Origin: Reyranella sp. | GTDB lineage: Bacteria; Pseudomonadota; Alphaproteobacteria; Reyranellales; Reyranellaceae | DNA length: 64,000 nt | Direction of reading: 5' to 3' | Assembly: GCF_004297405.1 (NCBI RefSeq) | Contig: NZ_SCVC01000021.1 | Location: 124,001-188,000 of the forward strand | Shown here: positions 1 to 7,850 of the stretch, one piece after another | Layout: the number at the start of each line of letters is the position of its first letter | How positions within the stretch are numbered: position 1 is the stretch's first letter | The notes under the pieces: generated by a model | The model's database searches: none | Told to the model about the DNA's origin: nothing | The model's input: only the letters and a program-made list of their open reading frames with translations | Translations under genes and position numbers: made by a program

Positions 1-2
1 TG

Positions 3-299
3 TTCGGCGCCATCGCCGTGCTGTTCATCCTGCCCTGGCTCGACACCTCGCGCGTCCGGTCGGCCACGTTCCGGCCGATCTACAAGTGGTTCATGATGGT
101 GCTGGTGGTCGACGTGATCGTCCTGGGCTTCTGCGGCGCCAACCCGCCGGAAGGCTTCTGGGTGCCGCTGTCGCAGCTCGCCACGCTCTATTACTTCTTC
201 CACTTCCTCATTCTGCTGCCGGTCTTGGGCAAGATCGAACGGCCGTTGCCATTGCCGCCCAGCATCGCCGACGCGGTGCTCAAGAAGAAGGCGGTGTAA
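3..299 (+). CDS. petB: Cytochrome b of the bc1 complex (C-terminal part)
   Basis: The window opens inside this gene; the visible reading frame gives about 98 C-terminal residues and no start. Cytochrome b is the membrane-embedded, two-haem quinol-oxidising subunit of respiratory complex III in the inner membrane. The visible part shows the typical tail: an LFILPWLDTS-like loop, then hydrophobic helices, a short PPEGFW loop and a polar KKKAV end. The haem-binding helices lie outside the window. The cytochrome c1 gene follows after 5 bases, as in the usual Rieske, cytochrome b, cytochrome c1 operon; the Rieske gene would be upstream. Some species encode b and c1 as one fused protein; here the stop codon separates them. 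Confidence 0.93.
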   Translation, partial: FGAIAVLFILPWLDTSRVRSATFRPIYKWFMMVLVVDVIVLGFCGANPPEGFWVPLSQLATLYYFFHFLILLPVLGKIERPLPLPPSIADAVLKKKAV

Positions 300-304
300 G
301 AGCC

Positions 305-1087
305 ATGCGTAAGCTACTTGCCACGGGTGCCATCGCACTCGCAGCCCTCGCCACCGGCGCGGTCGCTATCGCGGCCGGCACGACGGAGCAGCCGCCACAG
401 AAGAAGTGGCATTTCCAGGGGCCGTTCGGCACGTTCGATCGCGCGGCCGCCCAGCGCGGCTATCAGGTCTATCAAGAGGTCTGCGCGGCCTGCCATTCGC
501 TGCAGCTCCTGGCCTATCGCAACCTGATGGAACTCGGTCTTACCGAGAACCAGGTGAAGGATCTGATCAAGGACATCACCGTCCCCGATCTCAACGATGA
601 CGGCCAGCCGATCGACCGGCCCGCCCGCCCGTCGGACCGCTTCAAGAAGCCGTTCCCGAACCAGGCTGCCGCCGCTGCCGCCAATAACGGCAAGGCGCCG
701 CCCGACCTCAGCGTCATCGTCAAGGCGCGCGCGGATGGCCCGAACTACCTCCACGGCCTGCTCACCGGCTATGTCCCCTACGACAAGCTGACGCCCGAGC
801 AGATCAAGGAGTTCGCAGTCACCAAGGACGACAACTTCAACAAGTACTTCCCGGGCCACAAGATCGCCATGGCGGCGCCGCTGGCGGACGACAAGGTGAC
901 CTACGCCGACGGCACCAAGGCAACGACCGACCAGGAAGCATCCGACGTCGTCGAGTTCCTGGCTTGGGCGTCCGAGCCGCACATGGAAGACCGCAAGCGC
1001 ACGGGCGTGCGGGTCATCCTGTTCCTGCTGGCGCTGGCGGGATTCATGTACGCCGTGAAGCGTATGGTGTGGTCCGACAAGCACTGA
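305..1087 (+). CDS. petC: Cytochrome c1 of the bc1 complex
   Basis: This 260-residue haem protein passes electrons from the Rieske centre of complex III to soluble cytochrome c. Residues 1-24 form a signal peptide. The CAACH haem-attachment motif is at 60-64. The likely axial methionine is Met189 in a KIAMAAPL context. A single C-terminal membrane helix (about 234-250) anchors the protein, followed by a basic end. The ATG at 305 was chosen over longer in-frame options because it gives the signal peptide and sits 5 bases after the cytochrome b stop. A strong terminator follows, so this is the last gene of the operon. Confidence 0.95.
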   Translation: MRKLLATGAIALAALATGAVAIAAGTTEQPPQKKWHFQGPFGTFDRAAAQRGYQVYQEVCAACHSLQLLAYRNLMELGLTENQVKDLIKDITVPDLNDDGQPIDRPARPSDRFKKPFPNQAAAAAANNGKAPPDLSVIVKARADGPNYLHGLLTGYVPYDKLTPEQIKEFAVTKDDNFNKYFPGHKIAMAAPLADDKVTYADGTKATTDQEASDVVEFLAWASEPHMEDRKRTGVRVILFLLALAGFMYAVKRMVWSDKH

Positions 1088-1110
1088 GGTTCAGCACCTC
1101 TCGAATAGCA

Positions 1111-1140
1111 AAGCCCCATACTTCAGGTATGGGGCTTTTT
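1111..1140 (+). terminator. Rho-independent terminator of the bc1 operon
   Basis: An 11-base perfect stem (AAGCCCCATAC paired with GTATGGGGCTT) encloses a 5-base loop and runs into a T tract. It lies 24 bases after the cytochrome c1 stop and is the clearest intrinsic terminator in the window. Confidence 0.9.
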
Positions 1141-1273
1141 CTTTGGGTGTCGGTCCTTATCGAAGGATGAGGAAACCATGCGAACCGATAATTCACCGAT
1201 CGTGCGACTACACCCTTGATCGCCGGGGTGTTCATCCTACTTCCAAGTGACGTCCACTACCCAGGAGGGCGTC

Positions 1274-1675
1274 ATGTGTGACTACTCGTTGGAGCTTTAT
1301 CGTTCACGTCCTGCGACTGAAGACGAGCAATACACGCTTCGCCGCTTCCCCAGCGGCACCATGGGCTTCACGGCCGCCCGCGACTGCGAAACCGCCGTGT
1401 GCATCCCAGCCGATGCCCGGCTGCGGCTGGAAGGTATCGGTGAGGCCGTGCAGCAGGCCTACGCTGTAGGGCAGACCGAGGAAGTGGTGATGACACGCGT
1501 GGAAGGCGGCGCCTACGCGCACAAGGATGCCGTGAAGTTCTCGAACGGTAGGGAAGTTCTGCTTCAGAGCTTCAATGCCGGCGTCACGGCCGAGGTCATT
1601 GCCTTCACATCTGATCTTACGGACGTTACCGAAGTCCGTCGTTGGCGGTCGCCAGCCGATCTGGTCGACGCCTGA
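1274..1675 (+). CDS. Conserved hypothetical protein of the MCDYSLE type
   Basis: The product is a 133-residue soluble protein with no signal peptide or membrane segment. It begins MCDYSLE, which I recognise as the start of a widespread uncharacterised proteobacterial family; its function is unknown to me. The ATG at 1274 is preferred over an in-frame codon at 1247 because an AGGAGGG ribosome-binding site ends 4 bases before it. Two cysteines (in CDYSLE and DCETAVC) are notable, but a metal or redox role cannot be claimed. The gene stands alone between the bc1 terminator and a convergent gene. Confidence 0.7.
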   Translation: MCDYSLELYRSRPATEDEQYTLRRFPSGTMGFTAARDCETAVCIPADARLRLEGIGEAVQQAYAVGQTEEVVMTRVEGGAYAHKDAVKFSNGREVLLQSFNAGVTAEVIAFTSDLTDVTEVRRWRSPADLVDA

Positions 1676-1691
1676 GCAAACACCCTATGAG

Positions 1692-1720
1692 CTCAGGAGG
1701 GCGATCTAAGCCTTCCTGAG
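1692..1720. terminator. Hairpin between convergent genes
   Basis: CTCAGGAGGGC and GCCTTCCTGAG form an 11-base stem with one G-T wobble and a 7-base loop. The loop holds the stop codon of the minus-strand gene. It lies between two convergent genes and could end transcription from both sides, but there is no T tract. Confidence 0.45.
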
Positions 1721-2611
1721 CCGGCGGTGTTCGATGGCTTCGTAGCGTTGGATCAGGCGACGAGCCCGGTCGATTACCGGGATGTCGATCATTTTGCCAT
1801 CGACTGAGAAAGAGCCGCGGCCCTCAGCTGCGGCTTTCTCGTCGGCCGCGATCAGCTTGCGGGCATAAGCCACTTCTTCGGCCTCCGGCGTGAAAGCCTC
1901 GTTGAGCGCCTGCACGAGGCCGGGGTGAATGCAGGTGCCGCCGGAGAAGCCGAAACGGCGCGCCCGGACGGCGCTCTTCTTGTAGGCCTCGGGGTCGGAG
2001 TAATCGGCGACGGTACCCAGGATGCCGATCATGGCAACGCCGTGTGCCTGCGCGGCGAAAGCCACCATGCGCTTGGGCATCTCGAGCGTCTCGTCGCCCG
2101 GCACTGACCCGGTTTCCAGGGCGAAGTCCTCGCCGCCCAGCATCATGACGATAACGCGGGGGCCGCGCTCGGCAATGTCGTGCAGCTCAGTGAGAGCGCG
2201 CGGATGTTCGATCATGGCGCCGAAACCCACGCTGCCCACCGGCATGCCGCGCTCGCGCTCCAGCTCGGTCACCATCTCGTCGAGCAGTCGCAGATGCTGC
2301 ACGCCTTCGGTTTTTGTAATGAAGAGCGCCGAAAGACCTGGCCGGACGGCGGCCTCGATGTCGGGAATGGCGAGACGCAGCGGCCGGTTGATGCGCACCG
2401 CGACGTCGGCGCCGCTCTGCGCCACCTTCTTCATCGTCTCGGCCAGCATGGCACGAGCCTCCGGCTTCTGCGCTGGCTGGACGCTGTCTTCGAGATCGAC
2501 CAGCACGCAGTCCGCGCCACGCTCATGCGCCTTGTCGATGAACTTCGGCACATTGCCTGGCACATAGAGGATCGAACGCCAGACAGGTGGAGCGGGGCGG
2601 TGGACGGTCAC
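1706..2611 (-). CDS. CitE-like / HpcH-HpaI aldolase family CoA-ester lyase
   Basis: The 301-residue product belongs to the citrate lyase beta / malyl-CoA lyase group, which cleaves (S)-citramalyl-, malyl- or related CoA thioesters using Mg2+. It shows the N-terminal RSILYVPGN motif, a DLEDSV metal/substrate motif, a VRIN strand, a conserved Glu in a GAMIEHPRA segment and a GGEDFA motif. The GTG at 2611 is chosen because it overlaps the stop of the upstream CoA-transferase gene (GTGA) and follows a purine-rich GGAAAGAAGAA stretch; the longer form would lie inside that gene. Coupling to a CoA-transferase suggests activation of a dicarboxylic acid followed by C-C cleavage. The exact substrate is not readable. 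Confidence 0.88.
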   Translation of the reverse strand: MTVHRPAPPVWRSILYVPGNVPKFIDKAHERGADCVLVDLEDSVQPAQKPEARAMLAETMKKVAQSGADVAVRINRPLRLAIPDIEAAVRPGLSALFITKTEGVQHLRLLDEMVTELERERGMPVGSVGFGAMIEHPRALTELHDIAERGPRVIVMMLGGEDFALETGSVPGDETLEMPKRMVAFAAQAHGVAMIGILGTVADYSDPEAYKKSAVRARRFGFSGGTCIHPGLVQALNEAFTPEAEEVAYARKLIAADEKAAAEGRGSFSVDGKMIDIPVIDRARRLIQRYEAIEHRRLRKA

Positions 2612-3876
2612 TTCTTCTTTCCTTTGGAGATGGCGCCCGAAGCACAAAGCCGATCGTACTCGGCTGCCCCCAGCAGTGGCTTCAGCAGCTCCTCATTGTG
2701 CTGGCCGATCCTCGGCGCGGCGCTCTTCAACGCACCGGGTGTGCCGGAGAGCCGCGGCACGACAGAATGTGTCGGCAGTTCGCCCATATCCTCGTCGGGA
2801 ATCTCGATCAGCGCTTCGCGCTCCAGCACGTAGGGATCCTGCACGATCTGCGAGATGTCGTTGACCGGGCCAATGGTAACGCCAGCCTCGTCGAAGTACT
2901 TCAGGTTCTCCTCGAGATCGCGCGCGGCGATGAAGCCACCGATGATCTCGTCGAGCTCGATGCCGTTCTTTACGCGCTCGATGTTGGTCGCGAAGCGTGG
3001 ATCCTTCACCAGTTCGGGCCGGCCGATCTTCACCAGCACGCGTTCGGCCATGCCCTGCGTCGAGGCCGAGAGGCAGACCCAGTGGCCGTCCTTCGTTTGA
3101 TAGACGTTGCGCGGCGCCGCATTGGTCGAGCGGCTGCCGGTGCGCACTTTCACGTCGCCGGTGAGCTTGTGGTTGGCGGCCTGCGGGCCAAGCATCGAAA
3201 ACAGCGGATCGAACAGCGGCAGGTCGAGCGTCTGGCCCTTGCCGCCGTTCATCTCGACCTCGCGCAACGCCACCATCACGGCGCCATAGCCGTTGAGGGC
3301 GGCCATGCAATCCGCGAGATACATCGGCGGCAGCACCGGCTCTCGATCGGCGAAGCCATTCATCGAGGCAAAGCCGCTGTAGCCTTCGATCAGGGTGCCG
3401 AACCCCGGCTTGTGGCGGTAGCGGCCGTCCTGGCCCCAGCCGGAAATGCGCAGGATCACCAGCTTGGGATTGATCTCGTGCAGCTCGGCGGGCGAGAGCC
3501 CCATATCCTCCATGACGCCCGGCCGGAAACTCTCGACCAGAATCGCGGCCGACTTCGCCAGCTCGCGCACGATGGTGCGGCCGGCGTCGGATCGCAGATC
3601 CAAGGCCACGCTCTTCTTGTTGCGGCTATAGACCTTCCACGCCGTCTCGACGCCCTTGACCCGCCAGGAGCGCAAGGTGTCGCCTTCCGGCGGTTCGATC
3701 TTGATGACCTCGGCGCCGAAGTCGGCGAGCTGCAAGGTCAGCACATTGCCGGCGACCAGCCGAGACAGATCGACGACGCGGACCCCGTTCAGGGGGCCGC
3801 GTGCGCCGGGCTCGAAGGTCTTTTGGGAAGGTTTCCTAGCCAACGTGCTTGGCCATGAACGCCAGGGTGCGTTCAT
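2608..3876 (-). CDS. Class III (CaiB/BaiF) CoA-transferase
   Basis: The 422-residue product matches the family III CoA-transferases, which move CoA between carboxylic acids through an aspartyl-CoA intermediate. The N-terminal GPLNGVRVVDLSRL motif, the YSRNKKSVALDLR segment and a central LPPMYLAD segment are typical; the Asp of the last is the likely catalytic residue. The start is uncertain. The ATG at 3876 overlaps the upstream dienelactone hydrolase gene by 41 bases, while a TTG at 3843 would overlap it by only 8 and remove 11 residues that fall outside the family core. The gene sits between the hydrolase and the CitE-like lyase in one minus-strand unit. Confidence 0.88.
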   Translation of the reverse strand: MNAPWRSWPSTLARKPSQKTFEPGARGPLNGVRVVDLSRLVAGNVLTLQLADFGAEVIKIEPPEGDTLRSWRVKGVETAWKVYSRNKKSVALDLRSDAGRTIVRELAKSAAILVESFRPGVMEDMGLSPAELHEINPKLVILRISGWGQDGRYRHKPGFGTLIEGYSGFASMNGFADREPVLPPMYLADCMAALNGYGAVMVALREVEMNGGKGQTLDLPLFDPLFSMLGPQAANHKLTGDVKVRTGSRSTNAAPRNVYQTKDGHWVCLSASTQGMAERVLVKIGRPELVKDPRFATNIERVKNGIELDEIIGGFIAARDLEENLKYFDEAGVTIGPVNDISQIVQDPYVLEREALIEIPDEDMGELPTHSVVPRLSGTPGALKSAAPRIGQHNEELLKPLLGAAEYDRLCASGAISKGKKK

Positions 3877-4504
3877 AGGCTTGCTTGGAGGCCGCAGCGT
3901 CGTAGCTGCCGCGCTCGTCGCAATGGAAGCCGTGGTCTGCCGGATAGTCGAAGATCTGCACGCCGGGATGAAGTTTGCGCAGCTCGTTCACATGCTCCAT
4001 CGGGATGTGCATGTCCTTGTCGCCGAAATGCATCATCGTCGGCACGGTGGGCTTTTCGGTCCGCGTGCCATGGATGCCGCCGCCGTAGTAGGCGATCGCC
4101 GCATCCGGCTTGAGCCGCGTCGCCGACAGCCAGGTGATGGTGCCGCCCCAGCAGAAGCCGGTGACGCCGACCTTCTTGGCGCCGCGCTTCTTCAGCTCGG
4201 CGATGGCGGCGTCGACGTCCTGCACTGGCTTGTCGAGGCCGAGTTCCGTCACGTACTTGCGGCCTTCGGCGATCGTGTCGGGCGTATAGCCGAGCTCGAC
4301 GCCGGTCTTGATATGGTCGAAGAAACGCGGCGCCAGCGCGATATACCCGTCGGCCGCGAACTTGTCGGTCACGGCGCGGATGTGATGGTTGACGCCGAAA
4401 ATTTCCTGGATGACGACGATGCCACCTTTGGCGGTGCCGGCCGGAGTCGCGAGATAGGCGCCGATTTCGCCGGCGGCTGACTTAAGTCGAATATCTTCGC
4501 CCAT
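3836..4504 (-). CDS. Dienelactone hydrolase family protein
   Basis: This 222-residue cytosolic alpha/beta hydrolase resembles carboxymethylenebutenolidase, which opens dienelactones in chlorocatechol breakdown. Many relatives act on other esters. The family triad is visible: Cys118 in GFCWGG, Asp164 in GDKD and His191 in DHGFHCD, together with the conserved Glu34 in the IQEIFG motif. The start is well supported by GAGGAGGAA just upstream. It is the first gene of a minus-strand unit with the CoA-transferase and CitE-like lyase, so a role in ring-cleavage or branched dicarboxylate catabolism is an inference from context. Confidence 0.9.
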   Translation of the reverse strand: MGEDIRLKSAAGEIGAYLATPAGTAKGGIVVIQEIFGVNHHIRAVTDKFAADGYIALAPRFFDHIKTGVELGYTPDTIAEGRKYVTELGLDKPVQDVDAAIAELKKRGAKKVGVTGFCWGGTITWLSATRLKPDAAIAYYGGGIHGTRTEKPTVPTMMHFGDKDMHIPMEHVNELRKLHPGVQIFDYPADHGFHCDERGSYDAAASKQAYERTLAFMAKHVG

Positions 4505-4591
4505 GAAAATTCCTCCTCGTTGCGGGCGGCATTGGACATGGTAATGCGACCGGGTTCAACCATTCAGCCGAACCCGCCGGAGAGGCGCGCC

Positions 4592-5215
4592 ATGTACATC
4601 CCGAAACATTTCGAAGGCGACGATGCCATCGGCCGCGAGATCATGCTGGCTCATAGCTGGGCGCTACTGATGACCGCCGGCGACGACGGCGCGCCTGTGG
4701 CCACGCATCTGTCTCTGCTCTGGCAGAACGACGATACACCGCATGGATCGTTGGTCGGACACATGGCGCGTGCCAACGCACATTGGAAGCTGTTCGAGCG
4801 CAACGCCGATTCGCTGGCGTTGTTTTGGGGGCCGCACGCTTATGTTTCACCCACCTGGTATGCGCCGGGTGTGAAAGTGCCGACATGGAACTACGTCACG
4901 GTCCACGCCTATGGTCGGCCGCAGGTGATCGAGGATACCCAAGGCGCACTCGACGTCCTCACCAAGCTTGCTACAGCTTATGAAGGCGCAGGCGATGATT
5001 CCTGGAGCCTGCGCCGTTTGCCGCCGGGCAATGCCGAAGCACAGACCAAAGGCATCGTCGCGTTTCGCATGGCGCTGTCGCGGGTCGAAACGAAGATCAA
5101 GCTCAGCCAGAATCGTGACCTTGAAGATCGTAAACGCGTGATCGAGAAACTCGAAACGAGCGAGAGTCAGGACGCGCAGGCGACCGCGGCGTGGATGAAG
5201 CGCGTCTTACCGTAG
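4592..5215 (+). CDS. FMN-binding PaiB-family protein
   Basis: The 207-residue product begins MYIPKHFEGDD and contains a split-barrel flavin-binding fold, as in Bacillus PaiB, described as a negative transcriptional regulator of sporulation and protease genes. Characteristic segments are the ATHLSLLW strand, GHMARANAHWK and FWGPHAYVSPTWY. In Gram-negative bacteria the family's role is unclear; it may be a flavin- or haem-dependent enzyme rather than a repressor. The ATG at 4592 is chosen because it begins the conserved N-terminus. The gene is divergent from the dienelactone hydrolase gene, and the tripartite transporter follows on the same strand after 77 bases. Confidence 0.85.
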   Translation: MYIPKHFEGDDAIGREIMLAHSWALLMTAGDDGAPVATHLSLLWQNDDTPHGSLVGHMARANAHWKLFERNADSLALFWGPHAYVSPTWYAPGVKVPTWNYVTVHAYGRPQVIEDTQGALDVLTKLATAYEGAGDDSWSLRRLPPGNAEAQTKGIVAFRMALSRVETKIKLSQNRDLEDRKRVIEKLETSESQDAQATAAWMKRVLP

Positions 5216-5292
5216 CAGTCGGACTGCGATGCCTTTACTTCGACCAAACCATCGTACAGGTTGCCGAAAGATTTCAGTTGGAGGGAAACAAA

Positions 5293-6285
5293 ATGGCTAT
5301 GCGTCGTCGCGGTATCGTTAAAGGTGGCCTGGGCACGGTGATCGCTGCCGGTGTCGGAATGCCGCTTTACCTGCCAGCGGCGCGCGCACAGACCTATCCC
5401 AGCAAGCCCATCACCTTCATCGTGCCGTGGCCGGCCGGTGGTTCGAGCGACATCACCCTGCGCGCCATGTGTGAATCGGCGAGCAAGGTGCTGGGCCAGC
5501 CTTTCCAGGTCGACAACAAAGGTGGCGCAGCAGGCACGCTCGGTCCGGCAACGATGGCTGCCACCGCCAAGCCCGACGGCTACACGATCGCCCAGCTTCC
5601 GATCTCGGTGTTCCGTCTTCCGGTGATGCAGAAGACCGCCTTCGATCCGATGAAGGACTTCACCTACATCTCGCATCTCAGCGGCTACACCTTCGGCGTC
5701 ACCACGGCGGCCGACCAGCCCTTCAAGACGTTCAAGGAAGTCATCGAGTTCGCCAAGGCCAACCCGGGCAAGGTGACCTACGGCACGCCGGGCGCCGGTA
5801 CGTCCCTGCATATCGGCATGGAGCGGATCGCTGCCCAAGCCGGCATCAAGTGGACCCAGGTTCCCTTCAAGGGCGGCGCGGAAACCAATGCCGCCGTGCT
5901 GGGCAAGCACACGACCTTGCAGGCTGACTCCACCGGCTGGAAGCCGCTGGTCGATGGCGGCCAGCTCCGGCTGCTCTGCGTCTGGACGGAGAAGCGCACC
6001 AAGAACTGGCCGGACGCGCCGACGCTGAAGGAGCTGGGTTTCGACATGGTGTTCGATTCGCCGTTCGGTATCGGCGGTCCGAAGAACATGGACCCGGCCG
6101 TGGTCAAGAAGATCGACGATGCCTTCAAGGTGGCGCTCGAGGACAAGGCCGTGATCGCCACCCTCGAGAAGTACGACATGATCCCGCGTTACATGACGAC
6201 GGCCGCCTACGACAAGTTCGCCCGCCAGCTTTATCTCGAGGAAAAGGCAGTGATCGAGAAGCTCGGCCTCGCAGCCAAGAGCTGA
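5293..6285 (+). CDS. Tripartite tricarboxylate transporter binding protein (Bug/TctC), copy 1
   Basis: This 330-residue periplasmic binding protein is of the Bug family, which captures carboxylates such as citrate, other di- and tricarboxylates or aromatic acids. An N-terminal MAMRRRGIVKGG segment and hydrophobic stretch ending ARAQ form a signal sequence with adjacent arginines that might use Tat. Typical Bug features follow: YPSKPITFIVPWPAGGSSD, the KPDGYT loop and the PGKVTYGTPG segment. A good ribosome-binding site (GGAGGG) precedes the ATG at 5293. It is the first of two adjacent binding proteins, more than half identical by eye, ahead of TctB and TctA. A ligand cannot be assigned. Confidence 0.9.
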   Translation: MAMRRRGIVKGGLGTVIAAGVGMPLYLPAARAQTYPSKPITFIVPWPAGGSSDITLRAMCESASKVLGQPFQVDNKGGAAGTLGPATMAATAKPDGYTIAQLPISVFRLPVMQKTAFDPMKDFTYISHLSGYTFGVTTAADQPFKTFKEVIEFAKANPGKVTYGTPGAGTSLHIGMERIAAQAGIKWTQVPFKGGAETNAAVLGKHTTLQADSTGWKPLVDGGQLRLLCVWTEKRTKNWPDAPTLKELGFDMVFDSPFGIGGPKNMDPAVVKKIDDAFKVALEDKAVIATLEKYDMIPRYMTTAAYDKFARQLYLEEKAVIEKLGLAAKS

Positions 6286-6361
6286 ACGGCGAGGGCGAAC
6301 AACGACAACAAAAATACTAATCGCGATAACAACGAAACGGCCCCGGGAGGAGCCAACCATC

Positions 6362-7342
6362 ATGCGTCGTCGTTCACTTATGGTCTCATCGGGCGCGGTC
6401 GCCGCCGGCGTCTTCGCCCCGTCCATCCTTCGCGCGCAAGGCGCGAAGGATTTCCCTAACAAGCCGATCACCTTGATCATGCCGTGGCCGGCCGGCAGCG
6501 GTGTCGATCTCTGGCATCGCGCCATGGGGGATGCGGCCGCCAAGATCCTCGGTCAGCCGGTGATCATCGACAACCGCACCGGCGGTTCCGGCACGAGCGG
6601 CCCTGCCAGCATGGCGGCCGGCGCCAAGCCCGACGGCTACACGATTTCGCAGATGCCGGTGACGATCTTCCGTCTGCCGCACATGCAGAAGACGCCCTAC
6701 GATCCGATGAAGGACTTCACCTGGATCCTTCATACCTCGGCCTACACGTTCGGCGTCGTGGTGCGGGCGGATTCGCCGATCAAGACCTTCGCCGACGTGA
6801 TCGAGTTCGCGAAGGCCAATCCCGGCAAGTTCACTTACGCCACGCCGGGCGCGGGCAGCTCGCTGCACATCGGCATGGAGCAGATCGCGCAGAAGGCCGG
6901 CGTGAAGTTCACCCACGTGCCGTTCAAGGGCGGTCCCGAGGGCTGGGCTGCCCTCGAAGGCGGCCATGTCATGGCCGACGCCGATGCCACCGGCTGGGCG
7001 CCGATGGTTGATTCGGGCAAGTTCCGCCTGCTCTGCATCTGGACGCAAGAGCGCAACGCGCGTTGGCCCAATGTGCCGACGCTCAAGGAAGTCGGGTTCG
7101 ACCTCACGCTCGATTCGCCGTTCGGCCTCGCCGGTCCCAAGGGCATGGATCCGGCCGTGGTGCAGAAACTGCACGATGCGTTCAAGGCGGCGCTCGACGA
7201 TCCCAAGGTGGTCGAGCTGCGCGTCAAATATGACTATCCCAAGCGCTACATGAACACGGCCGACTATGCCAAGTTCGCCAAGCAGCAATATGACGAGCAG
7301 CGTGTGGTGGTCGACCAGCTCGGGCTCGCCAAGAAGAGCTAG
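6362..7342 (+). CDS. Tripartite tricarboxylate transporter binding protein (Bug/TctC), copy 2
   Basis: This second periplasmic binding protein has 326 residues and an N-terminal MRRRSLMVSSGAV signal sequence ending near LRAQG. It shares long matching blocks with the preceding gene (PMKDFT, VIEFAKANPGK, TPGAG.SLHIGME, VPFKGG, PTLKE.GFD, SPFG). This marks a tandem duplication that has diverged. The ligand-contact region after the first strand differs (PWPAGSGVDLWH against PWPAGGSSDITL), so the two may bind different acids. The ribosome-binding site is GGGAGGA. It leads directly into the TctB and TctA genes. Confidence 0.9.
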   Translation: MRRRSLMVSSGAVAAGVFAPSILRAQGAKDFPNKPITLIMPWPAGSGVDLWHRAMGDAAAKILGQPVIIDNRTGGSGTSGPASMAAGAKPDGYTISQMPVTIFRLPHMQKTPYDPMKDFTWILHTSAYTFGVVVRADSPIKTFADVIEFAKANPGKFTYATPGAGSSLHIGMEQIAQKAGVKFTHVPFKGGPEGWAALEGGHVMADADATGWAPMVDSGKFRLLCIWTQERNARWPNVPTLKEVGFDLTLDSPFGLAGPKGMDPAVVQKLHDAFKAALDDPKVVELRVKYDYPKRYMNTADYAKFAKQQYDEQRVVVDQLGLAKKS

Positions 7343-7372
7343 ATCGAGAGAAGAGAGGAAGACGTCCTGACG

Positions 7373-7846
7373 ATGGTGCGGCGTGCTGAGTTCTGGGGTG
7401 GTCTGTTCTGGCTGGCCTTCGGCGTCTTCGTCACCTGGCAAGGCTGGCTGCTCGAGCTCGGTAGCCTGCGCGAGCCGGGTTCGGGTTTCGTCTTCTTCTG
7501 GCTCGGCCTGCTGATCTCGGCCCTGGCGATTTCGATCGCCCTTAACGGTGTGCGGGGCAAAGGACCGCTGCTCGGTGAGCTGTGGCAGGGGGCACGTTGG
7601 CGCAACGTGCTCCTCGTGATCCTGGCGCTCATTGCCTTCGGCTTCCTGTTCGAGCAACTGGGCTTCGTCATCTGCAGCCTGGCGCTGCTGCTCTTCCTGA
7701 TGACATTCGTCGATCCCGTGAAGCCTGTGCTCTCCATCCCGATCTCGATCGTGGCGGCGGTCGGCGTCTGGTACGTCCTCGAAAAGGTCCTGTTGGTCCA
7801 GCTTCCGAAGGGAAGCTGGCTCGAAGGCCTGCCATTGCTGGGCTGA
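7373..7846 (+). CDS. tctB: Tripartite tricarboxylate transporter small membrane subunit TctB
   Basis: The 157-residue product is highly hydrophobic with four predicted membrane helices, at roughly residues 9-28, 38-58, 78-110 (one or two helices) and 120-142. It matches the small membrane subunit of tripartite tricarboxylate transporters by size and position. The sequence is poorly conserved in this family, so the call rests mostly on its place between the binding proteins and TctA. Its stop is 4 bases before the TctA start, so the two are likely translated together. Confidence 0.85.
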   Translation: MVRRAEFWGGLFWLAFGVFVTWQGWLLELGSLREPGSGFVFFWLGLLISALAISIALNGVRGKGPLLGELWQGARWRNVLLVILALIAFGFLFEQLGFVICSLALLLFLMTFVDPVKPVLSIPISIVAAVGVWYVLEKVLLVQLPKGSWLEGLPLLG

Positions 7847-7850
7847 ACAC

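Noticed and set aside
2587-3858. 423-codon open frame opposite the CoA-transferase
   Set aside because: Residue composition of a GC-rich antisense frame, no motif, and strong evidence for the opposite gene.
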